Notes under the pieces: generated by a model
Databases searched by the model: none
Told to the model about the DNA's origin: nothing
The model's input: the letters and a program-made list of their open reading frames with translations, nothing else
Part shown: positions 21,060-32,099 of the stretch, in pieces
Layout of the letters: each line of letters opens with the position of its first letter
Position numbering within the stretch: the first letter of the stretch is position 1
Position numbers and translations under genes: made by a program
Origin: Tipula vernalis
Lineage: Eukaryota > Arthropoda > Insecta > Diptera > Tipulidae
Assembly: GCA_958295665.1 (NCBI GenBank)
Contig: OY282559.1
Location: 132,907,241-132,971,240 of the forward strand
Direction: 5' to 3'
Length of the DNA stretch: 64,000 bases

Positions 21060-22360
21060 AAATAAATATTTATATACACATAATTAATTAATTAATTAAA
21101 ACAAAAAAAAAAAAAGGAAAATATATCAAAATTTGTTAATTTGTTTATAATTTATTTTATATGAGTGAATAAAATAATAAAAATTTATTAAATAAAATTT
21201 TATATATATTTTGATTGTTTTTTTTATATAAATATATATATTTAAATAATTAAAAATAAATTAAAAGAGGAAAAATAAATAAATAACATTAAATTAATTA
21301 AAACACACGTACACATACACAAAACAACACACAGTGAGGAATGTTTATTTTATTAGATTTTTTATTTTATGTCTTATTTATATAACTGTAAAAAAAACAT
21401 TCCAATTTTATTTTTATATAATCAAAAAAAATCGGCCTAATTTAAATCATTTAATTATTAATAATTACAAAGGCAGCCTTATTTAGTTTCTTTTTTTTTT
21501 TTTTGTCTTAAGTAACATCCACACCACAATTTTATGTTTTTTTTTTTTTTTGTAGCAAATTCGTTTTAATTTATTAATTTTTATTAAATAAATTTATTAT
21601 ATATCACAATGGTTTACTATGTTAAATATTAAGTTTTTATTTTTATTTTAAGTTTTAAATGAACAAAAACAAAAAATATAAAAATGCCTAAAAAATAAAA
21701 AACACAACAAAAAATAAATATTATAAATAATTTGTAAATTTTGTATAATAAAACATATTATAATTAAAAACATAATGACAAAACAAAATTAAATGAATAT
21801 ATTATATATAAATTAAAAATAAATAAATATATAAATTAAAAAAAAATAAATAAAAAACATTAAATTTAATATTGTAAATATATTTTTTTACAGTTGAAAA
21901 TGAAAATTATATATAAAATAAATATTAAATAAATAAAATCAAAATAACACAGAAACAGAAAAAATATTATTATATGTATTAAATAAATAAATATAAATAA
22001 TTAAATTAATTGAACAAAACGAAAAAAAAAACAAAAATTATAAACCAACAACAAAACATCAATTACAATAATTATATACGCAATTACAATACATAAAAAT
22101 AAAAACAAATGATTTAAATAAACTGAATATTTAATTTTTTTTTTTTTGTTGTTAATTTATATATGGTGATTTAGTTAATTAAATAAAATAAATAATAAAT
22201 TGTATTAATTTAATTTTTTTTTTTTTGTTTGTTTCAGTTTTAAATCTAACACAAATTATTTTCGGATTTTTTATTGTAATAATTTATTTTACTAAACGCA
22301 TATTGGTATTTTGGTAAGGAGGTATGTGATATTTAGCTGTAAATTTTCTTGTTTTTTCCA
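21060..22360 (+). other. Furin-like gene 3' UTR and AT-rich downstream DNA
   Basis: It follows the TGA at 21057-21059. It is extremely AT-rich with many A and T runs and repeated AATAAA words (for example 21061-21066 and several between 21180 and 22200), so the polyadenylation site cannot be fixed. No open frame of interest is present. Confidence 0.5.
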
Positions 22361-22585
22361 GTTTCACAAAAAAAAAAATATCCAGCCTCTAGTTAAATAA
22401 TATTTCCTCCCTTTTCATCTTTTATGAAATTTCATTGAGTTAATATTTAGCTAAAATGTTTACGTAACAAGGTAATAGAATTAGCATGCTTTTGTATTAT
22501 GAAATAAATCGCAATTTCATAAAAGAAGAAATAGAGGAAATATTGTTTAACTGGAGATTGCATTTTTTTTTTTTTTTTGTGAAAC
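22361..22585. mobile_element. Foldback or MITE with about 75-base inverted arms
   Basis: The left end GTTTCACAAAAAAAA with CAGTTAAA-like and AATATTTCCTC words is matched inverted by the right end, which finishes TTTTTTTGTGAAAC. The arms are about 75 bases with scattered mismatches, and the total is 225 bases. It is non-coding. Confidence 0.65.
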
Positions 22586-23463
22586 CGGGCATAAATAGTT
22601 CAAAATTTTAAAATCGGTCATCTCTGGATTATAGTCGCGAACAAAAATGGACGAATAAATACGACGAATAGTAACTACGGATTTATAAAGGCAAATGAAG
22701 AAGTACAACTGACAAAAAATTCAATAGTGCACATTGTTTCAATTTTGCACAGATCCATTTTGAAGTATAATACAACTATTAATTAGTATTTTGTACATAA
22801 TCCTTTATTCGCAATTCAGTGGCTTAACTAGGTATCCGCAGCACCCGCAGCCGCAGGTGGGCCCACGTTTATTGGGGCCCACGAGATTTACCAAGCGTTC
22901 GAATATTAGTTCAAAGTTAAGGTTAGATAGATGGTAGCTTAAATTAGACCACTCTTTTAAAATTGTAGAACGGGACATTTGTAGGAAATTTTTAAGAAAA
23001 GGAGGTAGTTTAGTTTGTAGAGAAAGATGAAATCGTTCCGGTTGCTAGTAAATATTTTCTTAAGACGGGCCCAACAATTTCTTCTCGATTGGTGAAGTAA
23101 CGTGAGTGTCAGAGTAACTACACGTAATCTGACTCCATAGAAATAAAATTAGCTTTAGGTTCTGACAGATACCTAGGTTTAGAAGAAGATTTGTTCGACT
23201 TCTTTGAAATTAAAACTTTCGACATCAAATGATAACGATTTTAATGTTTGCTTTAAAATTACTTACCTCTTTCGCACTTCAAATTCAACCTTTCACAAAT
23301 CAAGTTTTGGATAGACGACAGATTAAATTGAGTGAAAAATTGTTGAAACTTTCTTTCTAGAAAAATACCTAATCGCATCGTAAAACAATTTCTTGTTTCC
23401 CTCGTTAGGAGCGCCTTTGTCTTTAGAAAGGATACCCGAACCAAACCTGACTGATTTGGCTCA
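22586..23463. other. Intergenic DNA without recognised features
   Basis: A GGGCCCACG-containing spot at 22860-22890 is GC-rich for its surroundings. The - strand frame 23259-23516 is not recognised and overlaps the next inverted repeat. Nothing else can be supported. Confidence 0.3.
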
Positions 23464-23706
23464 GGGGCCCTATTCTCGAATTCCACATCCATTTTCCACA
23501 TGTGGACATCTGTCAAAATCTATGTAATTATATTGACGTTTTCGTATATGGGGAATTTTTTTCACCTGCTTATACCCATTCGGAAATATTCCCGTAGTAC
23601 CAAAAAAATTCCATAGCGAATTGAATCTAAATTTCCGAACGTTTTTATGAATTTTGACAGATGTCCGCATGTGGAAAATGGTTGTGGAATTCGAGAATAG
23701 GGCCCC
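23464..23706. mobile_element. MITE with about 60-base inverted termini
   Basis: The left end begins GGGGCCCTATTCTCGAATTC, and the right end is its inverted copy with few mismatches over about 60 bases. Outside the termini, AGAAAGGATACC on the left and its complement GTATCCTTTCTC on the right extend the symmetry. The frame 23470-23757 is only the translation of this element. Confidence 0.75.
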
Positions 23707-23759
23707 AGGTATCCTTTCTCTGTAATGAATTAATTCGTTCGATTTATAGTTTCTCATTT

Positions 23760-24830
23760 ACCGAAAATTTTAGTACCGGTAAAAGCTAAATAAAAACTAA
23801 AATTACCGGTAACCCGGTCAAACCGGTCCAACTTAAATTTGCATTTTGAATTTTTTCGGCGGGTTCTATTGATAGTGGAGTGTAGCATCGAAACGGGACG
23901 CGTAATATTCGAGACTTAATTGGTGAATCGGTATTTCGAAGCAGTCAAGTTAATCAAGATTTTCAAAATTTGTCGAGTATTTTGGATATTGTTGGGTGTA
24001 TTTGATAATTCGATGTTACTCGAGAATCTTAGAGACTAATCGAAGAATATGATTGTTCAATATTTACGAAGTTATCCGGTACTATTTGAGGGTTTCATTC
24101 TTATTGCTTAGTAGCAGTTAGCTTAGTAGTATTAGTAACATTAAGCTACTTAACAAATTGTTCGATATTTACGCGAATTTTCTAGATTTTTACAGGCTTT
24201 CCGAAATTATTCATTAATATTCAGATTTTTCGGTATTATTGAAATTGTTCGAAATCAATCAGAGAGATTTCCTTAGTTTATCGACATTTCTAGGATTATT
24301 CGAAATTTTTAAAGATTTTCAAATTTATTTGAATTTTGTATGACAATGAGTTATAGAAACTTGCAGTTATACATATAAATCTGGATCGTGATATTTAGTA
24401 AATTTTTCAAGATTATGCCACAATTTGAATATTTCTCAGATTCCTCGATTATTCGAAATTAATCAAAAATGAATGACCAAGTTATTTACGTTTTATACTC
24501 GTATGGTGGTGATTAACGCGTATAACACTTCCTTTGGTTTTACATACTTACGGATAATACGATATTTGAGAACTTTCTAGAATATTCAAGATATTTTTTA
24601 AACTTGACTTTTTTAATAGTTTTCAAATTATATTCGATGATGCTTTATTGATATACATATTAAGAAATCGTCATAGCATTGGGTTGATTGCAAGAAATTT
24701 CATTTTATTTGAAGCCATTGAACTCTACCGTCTAAACTCTCGAAATCAGATACTTTTAATTAATGCGAGACTGGACAATAGGAAGAAATAATTTTTTAAC
24801 TAAAAGCTTTACTTTTTCGTAGATATAAGG
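23760..24830. other. AT-rich intergenic DNA
   Basis: A cluster of ACCGGTAA, CCGGTCA and ACCGGTCC words lies at 23775-23830. After it comes a long stretch with recurring ATTCGA and TTTCGAAAT words. No gene or clear repeat boundary was found. Confidence 0.3.
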
Positions 24831-24839
24831 AGCATTTTA

Positions 24840-25480
24840 GGGGCCCAAGAAACATTTTGCGGAAACGCCCGAAATTTTTAGTTACTACTCTTCTTGGCAT
24901 ACTTTCTACCAAATGCCGAATTGTAGAGGATGGAATTTTTACCGATTCAGCGCTTATCCAGTCCTATAGCTCCTTGATGTGTTTTGAGGGTTCATTGTAA
25001 TATCGCAATCTCCCCTTAAGAATTGCCCACAAATTGTCTTTTTGATTTAAACCCGGGCTTTGTGCTGTTCATTTTAATATTGTACATTTTTATTTGCTCA
25101 ACCATTTTTGCATAATTTTGGCGGTGAATTTTGGATCACCGTCTATAGTTGAAAAATGATTAATGCTAACAAATCCAATTCTTTTAAGTGGGCTTCGGGC
25201 TGTCTATTCGCTTATCGTTTTGTTTATAGTTTTGCCTGCCTGTAATGGTGTTTTATTCTTCTGGTGGTGGGTTTTTCAATTATAAGATGTTCCATCAGAC
25301 GAGCGTCTCAGTTGGACAATAATTTACGCCATCCTCTCTTGCATTAGGTAGGCTCAATACCTCTTCTCTGTCCAACTAATCGCACAGTCCAATGTTTAAC
25401 ATTAAACCAACTAGCAATTTTTCTTGGAGAATGCCGCTTTCTAAAAACGATTTAATAGAAGTCGAAAGGATAGCATAACT
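24840..25480 (-). pseudogene. Tc1-like transposase fossil
   Basis: Read on the - strand, the block DGDPKFTAKIMQKWLSK is followed by SPGLNQKDNLWAILKGRLR, then KIPSSTIRHLVESMPRRVV. These match in order the QDNDPKHTA, SPDLNPIENLW and VESMPRR blocks of Tc1 transposases (family knowledge). Several stops interrupt it, and the catalytic Asp and Glu of the SPDLNPIENLW block are replaced by Gly and Asp. A weaker N-terminal part (RKIASWFNV) lies up to about 25480. It is inactive. Confidence 0.8.
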
Positions 25481-25489
25481 GTAAATTGC

Positions 25490-26790
25490 AATGTTCCATA
25501 TTTTGAATTATGGAAACTTAAGTTAAATAAACAACGGTTAATTTTGTTATTCAAGAATTGTTTAGTGAAATATAAATTAAAATGCACAAAGTAGTTTTCA
25601 TCTTATTTGCCTCTATAAACGTGAAATAACTGAAAAAATAAGAATTCCCTGTTTATTCAGCCATTAGGCTATCGAAACTTCCCTGGTTCAGCTTTCCAGC
25701 CTCGTCAAGAGAAATAGGGTCCCAAATAGCTGAAACCTATTCTGTTTCCTATTGATTGAAAAAAATCTTCAGATTAATTGATATCTTAGTCTTATTGACA
25801 AGTCTGGCCGTCCTTGTGTTTGTCTATCGAATTGCGCTAATCTCATAAACAATTTAACCGATCTTGAGTATTTTCTTGTGGTGGTATTAAGCTATAGTTT
25901 ATTAAGGTTTACGTAGTTTCAGAGTTTTGGCACTATTTACAAAAGCTGCAAGAGGACTTATTATTTTTATTTTCATTTATTTTATTGTTGTTCTTGCATA
26001 GGGTAGATTAAAAATTGCAGCTATGAATAAATTGCAGTCAGTACCAGGTAATAAAAGAAGACGGTGAAGACTGCTTTTTGGTAGTATTCATCAATTTGAT
26101 TGAAACATTGAATTGCGAGATTTTGCTGCAGAATTAATTTTTAAGTGTACGAGTATAGTGCGCTTTTTTATATGAACGGTGATATATTGTTCGATTTTGT
26201 TAACAGATGGGATTTTGGGCCCCTAAAATATTTTGTATTATTTGGAACGTTTTATTCATCTGTCATCTCATCAAATTTCAATCATTGAAAATTCATTCCA
26301 TATACTCGAAAAACTTTTTAGGGGCATGAAATTTCTTCTATAACGCAATTTTCTCACGAAAAACGTTTAACGCTGCATGATGTGTGATGCTAATGGAATT
26401 TTTCATCTGAAATCTCGAAAACTTTTACGCAATATTATAAAAATGACATAGCTTTACCGAATAACGCAAGGCTTGCAATTATTGAAACCCTTAATAAATA
26501 AAACTCTTTAAATTCTTAAATTATTGGTTTAACCAAATGCTTAACACACTTCGTGGTTTTGGTATCCAAGTTGTAAATATCTTTAAATTTGTGTGATTCC
26601 TTAGCAGTCAAAACTCTTAAAATTCTTAGAACCTCTAAACCTTTCAAAATTTTTTTTAAATATTAGTTTTGTTGGTTACTTTAAATAAGGAATGAATTTC
26701 GTAAAAAAAACCCTATTCGCCTCTTAACGGAAAGTGTCTGAACAATAACAATAATTAAATTAGAGTAATTAAATCAAGCTCCTGCGTAGT
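25490..26790. other. Intergenic DNA without recognised features
   Basis: The sequence is AT-rich with no frames longer than expected by chance. No repeat boundary or conserved protein block was recognised. Confidence 0.3.
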
Positions 26791-26803
26791 TAAGCTTAGA
26801 CAT

Positions 26804-27558
26804 ATTATTATTATTATTGGGGGGGCCATGCGGGCGATTAGCCACATCGCACTGCGACCTAAAAGATCTATTGTGCTGGCCCCTACTGTATTATCCGTCC
26901 AGTCAATATTCAGGTTCTTAATGAACCTGACAATACTGCCTCCCGGTACGTGATACATACTATCTGGGCTTATTGCTCTCCCTCCTAGATGTTTACTACA
27001 GCATGTAGTTCCGCTAGAAAGACGGTAGCATTGGAGCTCAAGGACCTCGAGAGGGTTGTTTCACTCCCGTATATTCCTACTCCTGCCCCGTATTCCATTT
27101 GATTTTACTCTTACGAGTTGCTGGGAATTGCAAATCACCTGTAGGTCACCCAGCTTTACTACAGGAAGGCTAAATAAAACTGGTGGGTGCCTGGTATCCA
27201 GAGTCCGCATATTTTGGGCTGATTAACCTATCAGCCATTCATCTTTCGGCATATGCTGTTCCACCTTAGATTAGGGTTTTTTGTCAAGGTTTTCTCCTTT
27301 AGCGCCGTACTTTAGCCTGTGCCAAATGGCCAAAAATGTGCCTAGTGGCCTTAGTTACCAGTGGTTGCCACGAGGAGGCAGTACGTACACTTGCGAATTG
27401 TGAACAGGTTACCCCTTACACAATTGTACCCATCACGCAGCTGCCTAATGACAAGACCAGAACAGCTCACGTGATGCGCACCCTACTGGAAGGTTACGAA
27501 GCTGGTAGATTAATCTACTCAACTTTGATCCCCCCCTCCAATAGACGCCAAAACCACC
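26804..27558 (-). mobile_element. LINE-derived non-autonomous repeat, copy 3 (complete)
   Basis: The complete 755-base copy is bounded by the 12-base target duplication AAGCTTAGACAT (26792-26803 and 27559-27570). Read on the - strand it starts TTGGTGGTTTTGGCGTC and ends CCCCCCAATAATAATAAT, an (AAT)n tail. Target duplication plus simple tail shows target-primed retrotransposition. The - strand frame 26755-26958 (MYHVPGGSIVRFIKNLNID) is shared with copy 2. No replication protein is encoded, so it depends on another LINE. Confidence 0.82.
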
Positions 27559-27570
27559 AAGCTTAGACAT

Positions 27571-28380
27571 AAATATTTGCCCCCTTTGAGTGAATACGCT
27601 AAAAAAATGTATTTCAATACTGAAACCTTAATTATTCTTATAACAAAAAAAATTCTTCAATTTCCTGAAATTCTTAAAATTTTCAAATCTGCATATTTTA
27701 TTAAAACTCTTTTCATGTGACCTCCAAAAATGTATTTTAATTCCTGAAATCGTTGAAATTTCGTGAAATTTAACATTGTTAAAATTATGATCATAGATTT
27801 GTAGAAATGCCTAAAATTTATGAGTTTGTTAAATCATTTTGACGTTTTGTTATTCTTAAATTTCCTAACTTCTTGAAAAAAGTTCCTTTCTAAGATTTTT
27901 CAATTTGTTAGAATACTTATGCTCGTATTTGAAAGTTTATTGGAGTATAAATAGAATTTAATATTTTTTTTTTACTCGTATACGAAAAACAATTACCCGT
28001 TTTTTTTCCGTTATAAGTCGCACCCCTCTAATAAGCGGCTTCTTAGAATATTTTTGTTCATAAAAGTTTTTGTTAATCGGCGTTAGTATCTATGTCTGCC
28101 GCCGCTTACAATGGACATTTTTCTAACAAGCCATTCGAACTAAAATAATATCTTTTAAGAAGCCCCACTCCTTCTATAAGCCCATTTAAGTCATCTTTTT
28201 ATGGAAAAACAGGGTAAAATACTTTAAAATCGTGAAGCACTTGAAATTCTTCGAAAACCTTAAAAACTTTAATTTTTTAAATTTGTGTTTTTGTGGATCC
28301 TCAAAGAATTGATTCTGTTACATTAAGGTCTGAATCCAAAGAAATACTGAGATTGATTTTTTCCATTAATAAACACACAA
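27571..28380. other. AT-rich intergenic DNA
   Basis: Recurring TTGAAATTT and CTTGAAA words give a low-complexity look. No gene is visible. Confidence 0.3.
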
Positions 28381-28389
28381 TTTGCTCTG

Positions 28390-28860
28390 ATTTTAAAATA
28401 CATTTTATTGGTATAGTTAAGGTATGTATCAGTTATGCCATTTATTTATATAATATCTGTCAAATGACCACCTCTTGCACGTCCACAGATGTTCACTCTT
28501 TTATTAAAATTTTCAATGACATTTTGGCATAGTTACGGTTCTGTCTCACCAATGACATGAATGTTTCTTTTTACTTGACTTTTCACGTAACCCTGAAGAA
28601 AATAGTACAACTGTGTCAAATCACATGATCTTAGCGGCCAATTGACCTCATCATTTCATGTAAAAACTCGACCACTTTCAATAATCCAATTGTTTTATTT
28701 GCAAAATGAAATGTAGCCCCTTCCTGTTGAAACCACATGTCGCCAATATCGATTACCATTCATAGTAACAGCTTCACCAGCAGCATTTTCAAAGAAATGT
28801 GGGCCAATTGCACCACACCATAATGCACAGCAAACAGTATCTCGTTTTGGATGTAAATAC
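28390..28860 (-). pseudogene. mariner/IS630-type transposase fossil
   Basis: The - strand encodes EVNWPLRSCDLTQLYYFLQ then GYVKSQVKRNI, and later NVIENFNKRVNICGRARGGH. These match the NWPPRSCDLTPLDYFLWGYVK and RARGGHL blocks of a transposase family common in insects. The last catalytic Asp (PLDYFLW) is Tyr here, and stops are present. An upstream piece reads ENAAGEAVTMNGNRYWRHV. The copy is dead. Confidence 0.75.
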
Positions 28861-29698
28861 AGTTCTTTCATGAATTATTTGTGGTATTCCTCACTTGTGT
28901 TTAACTTCAATCTTTAACTTATTTAGCGTTATTTTGTAATACGCACACAATCGAATGAATCCATCTGAATTCAAAATAATCAACAAAGGTATAACCTAAA
29001 TTGGTTTATAGGTGGATCACTTCTGAAACTACCTTAATTTTAATTTGCCGATGTCTAAATTTCCCCAATTCGGTCCGACGGCCGCATTTCGGACTTAACT
29101 GAATTGAACTTTCTTAGAACCTACAATGCAAAATTGACCTACAAAGCCGGTCAATTTTGCATTACCTTTTTCTGCCCTGAAATTAATGAACTTGGCTGCT
29201 TGAATAATGCGGTATCAAAAAGATTTTTCAAATTTTCCAATATTCTCTAAAATTGTTATAAGTGTTGATGGCTTGCTTAACAGATGGCACGGATGGGAAG
29301 ACGCAATGAAAAACAGGAGGATTATGCAAAGTTCCCGATACAGAATATCGATAGTATGAAAGTTTTATATTTCTGTTTTCTGAAAGTTTTAAATTTAATG
29401 AAACCTCATCTCGCCGCCACTGCAAGGCAAATAAGCAGACAGATCAAAAAACGCGCATTGGGGGAAATGAACGAGATTTCACTCGTTATAACAGATGAAC
29501 AAATTATAAAAGTGACAAAACCCGTTACTCGACAACGATGACAGCGACAAGATGTTCACGATCAAGCTGTGTGGGGAAGACAGTTATGGCGAAATTGGTT
29601 CACTATACAGTTCTTAATGCAAAATAATTCCATGTAAACTTTGTTATTGTAATGATTGTTAGATGTGTTCGGCGTGGCCAGCGAAATGGAACTGTTCA
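28861..29698. other. Intergenic DNA upstream of the Mag-type element
   Basis: It contains a short perfect inverted repeat: AATGCAAAATTGACC (29125-29139) and its complement at 29149-29163 around a 9-base loop. The + strand frame 29284-29541 (85 codons) is unrecognised. No gene call is supported. Confidence 0.35.
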
Positions 29699-29910
29699 TG
29701 TTATATCTTCCTTTATTGCGTCTTCTGTTTCTTTTAATTAAACACGTTTTTATTTACTTTTTATTTATTTAGCAATTAGCTCTTTATTCATTCGCTTTTA
29801 CTTGTCGACTGTCACTGCCATGTAATGTGCATATATATTTTTATATGTCCTAAAGACCTATCTTTATTAATTCAACCCTACCACCAGTATAGATCATTCA
29901 TTATATAACA
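29699..29910 (-). repeat. 3' LTR of the Mag-type element
   Basis: 212 bases, TGTTATATC to TATATAACA with inverted TGTTATAT ends, identical by eye to the LTR at 34195-34406. Confidence 0.93.
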
Positions 29911-29940
29911 CCTCCCCTTTTTATTTTATTTAATTTTAAT

Positions 29941-32090
29941 TTAGTATTTAATATAATCCTTAAATTTAAAAGGTTCATTTCTTACTCGCACTGTTCTTCT
30001 AAGTGAAGGAGTGTTATTTACTTCGATCTCATTTCTATTACCAATATCTTCATTTATAATATTAGTGTTATTAATTATATTTACATTATTATCTATATCA
30101 TTTACATTTTCATTACCACCTATTAAATTGTCTGAATTTCTACTTGGAATAGAAAGAATATTTTGATCTTCATCATTTGATGTTCTGTATTCAAAATTTG
30201 ATTGCTTATTATTATTATTATTATCATATGATTTTCTTAAATGAAATGAGGTTCTTCTTAATATCCTGCCAAACAAATTCTTTATCAAATATGAACGTGG
30301 TGCTTTATGCTTTTCAATTATTATTGCTTTATTCCATTTCTTTCCATCTCTGTATACTATTTTATCCCCGACTTGAAATTCCTTCCTATCTCTAACATGC
30401 CTGTTATAATAGTACTGTGATTTACCATTTCTCTCTACTAATTTGTTTCGTACGAATCGTTGTCTATTTGTATCTAATAACTTGTCTTTCACTGGAATTC
30501 TACTTCTAAGTCTTCTACCCATTAATATTTCAACAGGTGATAACCCTACGTCTGTCATTGTCGTGTTTCTGTATTCAAGTAACGATGCTTTCCAATCACT
30601 ACTTTTCCGGATCATATTTTTTGCTATTTGTATTGCCCGTTCGGACATGCCATTTGATTGTGGGTACCCCGGAGAGGACGTAACTAATTCAAAATTCCAA
30701 TCATTAGAGAACCTCTTGAATTCATAGCTTAAAAATGGCATATTATCACATATCAACTTTTTTGGAATACCATGTGTACTAAAATTTGTTTTTAATGCTT
30801 CTATTACTGCAACTGCCGTTTTACTGTTTAATATGACAATATCCATCCACTTACTAAAATAATCAATAATTACTAAAAATGTCAAATTACCTAATTCTCC
30901 TATATCACAACCTACACATTCGAATGGTCTTATTGGAACTTCATGCGACTTCAATGGTTCTCTTATATTTGCTCCCCTATACCTTTCACATAATTGACAC
31001 GATAATACCATATTCGTTATATCCTGATTTATATTCGGCCAAAACAGTAATGACTTAGCTCTTTCTCTTGTTTTGGTAATTCCTACATGCCCTTCATGTA
31101 GTGAATTCAACATCTCTTTCCTTAACGACTTAGGTACTACTATACGATCATTATAAAAAATTATTTCATTGTCTATATATAACTCATTTTTGACTTTCGA
31201 ATACACCCTAACCATATCATCAATCCTATCCTGATTCTTTGGCCATCCAGAAATAATAAACTCCTTAACTTTATTCAATACTGGGTCTTTGTTTGTTTCC
31301 TTAACAAATAGTGTTTCTTTTTCTTTGCTCACGTTAATCGTGTGTATAATTTCCGAAAGATCTTCTTGCTCAATTTCACAATCCTCTACTTTAGGATTCG
31401 ATCGAGACAACAAATCAGCAATTATTAACCTTTTCCCTGGCACAAATGACAAACTAATTTTATACATTATTAATTTCAAACGCATTCTTTGTATTCTGGA
31501 CCCGTGTGATGCTGTGATAGGTTTTTTAAACAAACTTACCAACGGTTGATGATCCGTGTTTACACTAAATTCATACCCATAAATATAATTATGAAACTTT
31601 TTGCACCCAAACACGATGGCTAATAATTCTTTTTCAATTTGAGCGTAATTTTGTTCCGCCGTTGAAAGACATCGAGACGCATACGAAATTGGTCTACCCT
31701 CCTGCAGTAATACTGCACCTAACCCGTTCTTTGACGCATCCGTCTGTACTACTACCGGTTTTGTCTTATCAAATATCCCTAATACTGGACTTGACTTTAT
31801 CAACTTTTTTATGTTTTCTAAATCACACGATAATGATTCATTCCATCTAAATTCATTCTTCTTCTTCAATAATTCCCTTAAACTGGTAGTATATTCTGCT
31901 AAATTCGGAATAAACGATCTCAAATAATTAATCATTCCTAATATCGATTGTAATTTTTTATGATCCTTTGGAATATCAATTTTTTCAATCGCTATTATAC
32001 GTTCCGGATCGAGAGATACCCCATCTTTTGAAAATATATGACCTAAATATTTAATTTTTTCCGCTTTATATTGAATTTTTTCTTTGTTAA
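29941..32090 (-). pseudogene. Mag-type RT (C-terminal part), RNase H and integrase
   Basis: The frame from the ATG at 31935 encodes 664 residues, but homology starts earlier in the same frame near 32090 (NIRFNKEKIQYKAEKIKYLG), so the ATG is not the true start. RNase H reads VVQTDASKNGLGAVL and NYAQIEKELLAIVFG. Integrase has the zinc region (HEGHVGITKTRERA, CQLCERY) and the core residues in CDIGELGNLTFLVIIDYF, KLICDNMPFLS and NGMSERAIQIAKNM. The C-terminus is Asn-rich. The junction with the upstream frame lacks several residues expected between the palm and thumb, so a small deletion with frameshift is inferred. Confidence 0.85.
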
Positions 32091-32099
32091 ATCTAATGT

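Noticed and set aside
23470..23757. 95-codon - strand frame
   Set aside because: It is the translation of the MITE at 23464-23706 and has no recognised motif.
30177..31850. Short + strand frames within the Mag-type element
   Set aside because: They lie opposite the clear RNase H and integrase coding on the - strand.
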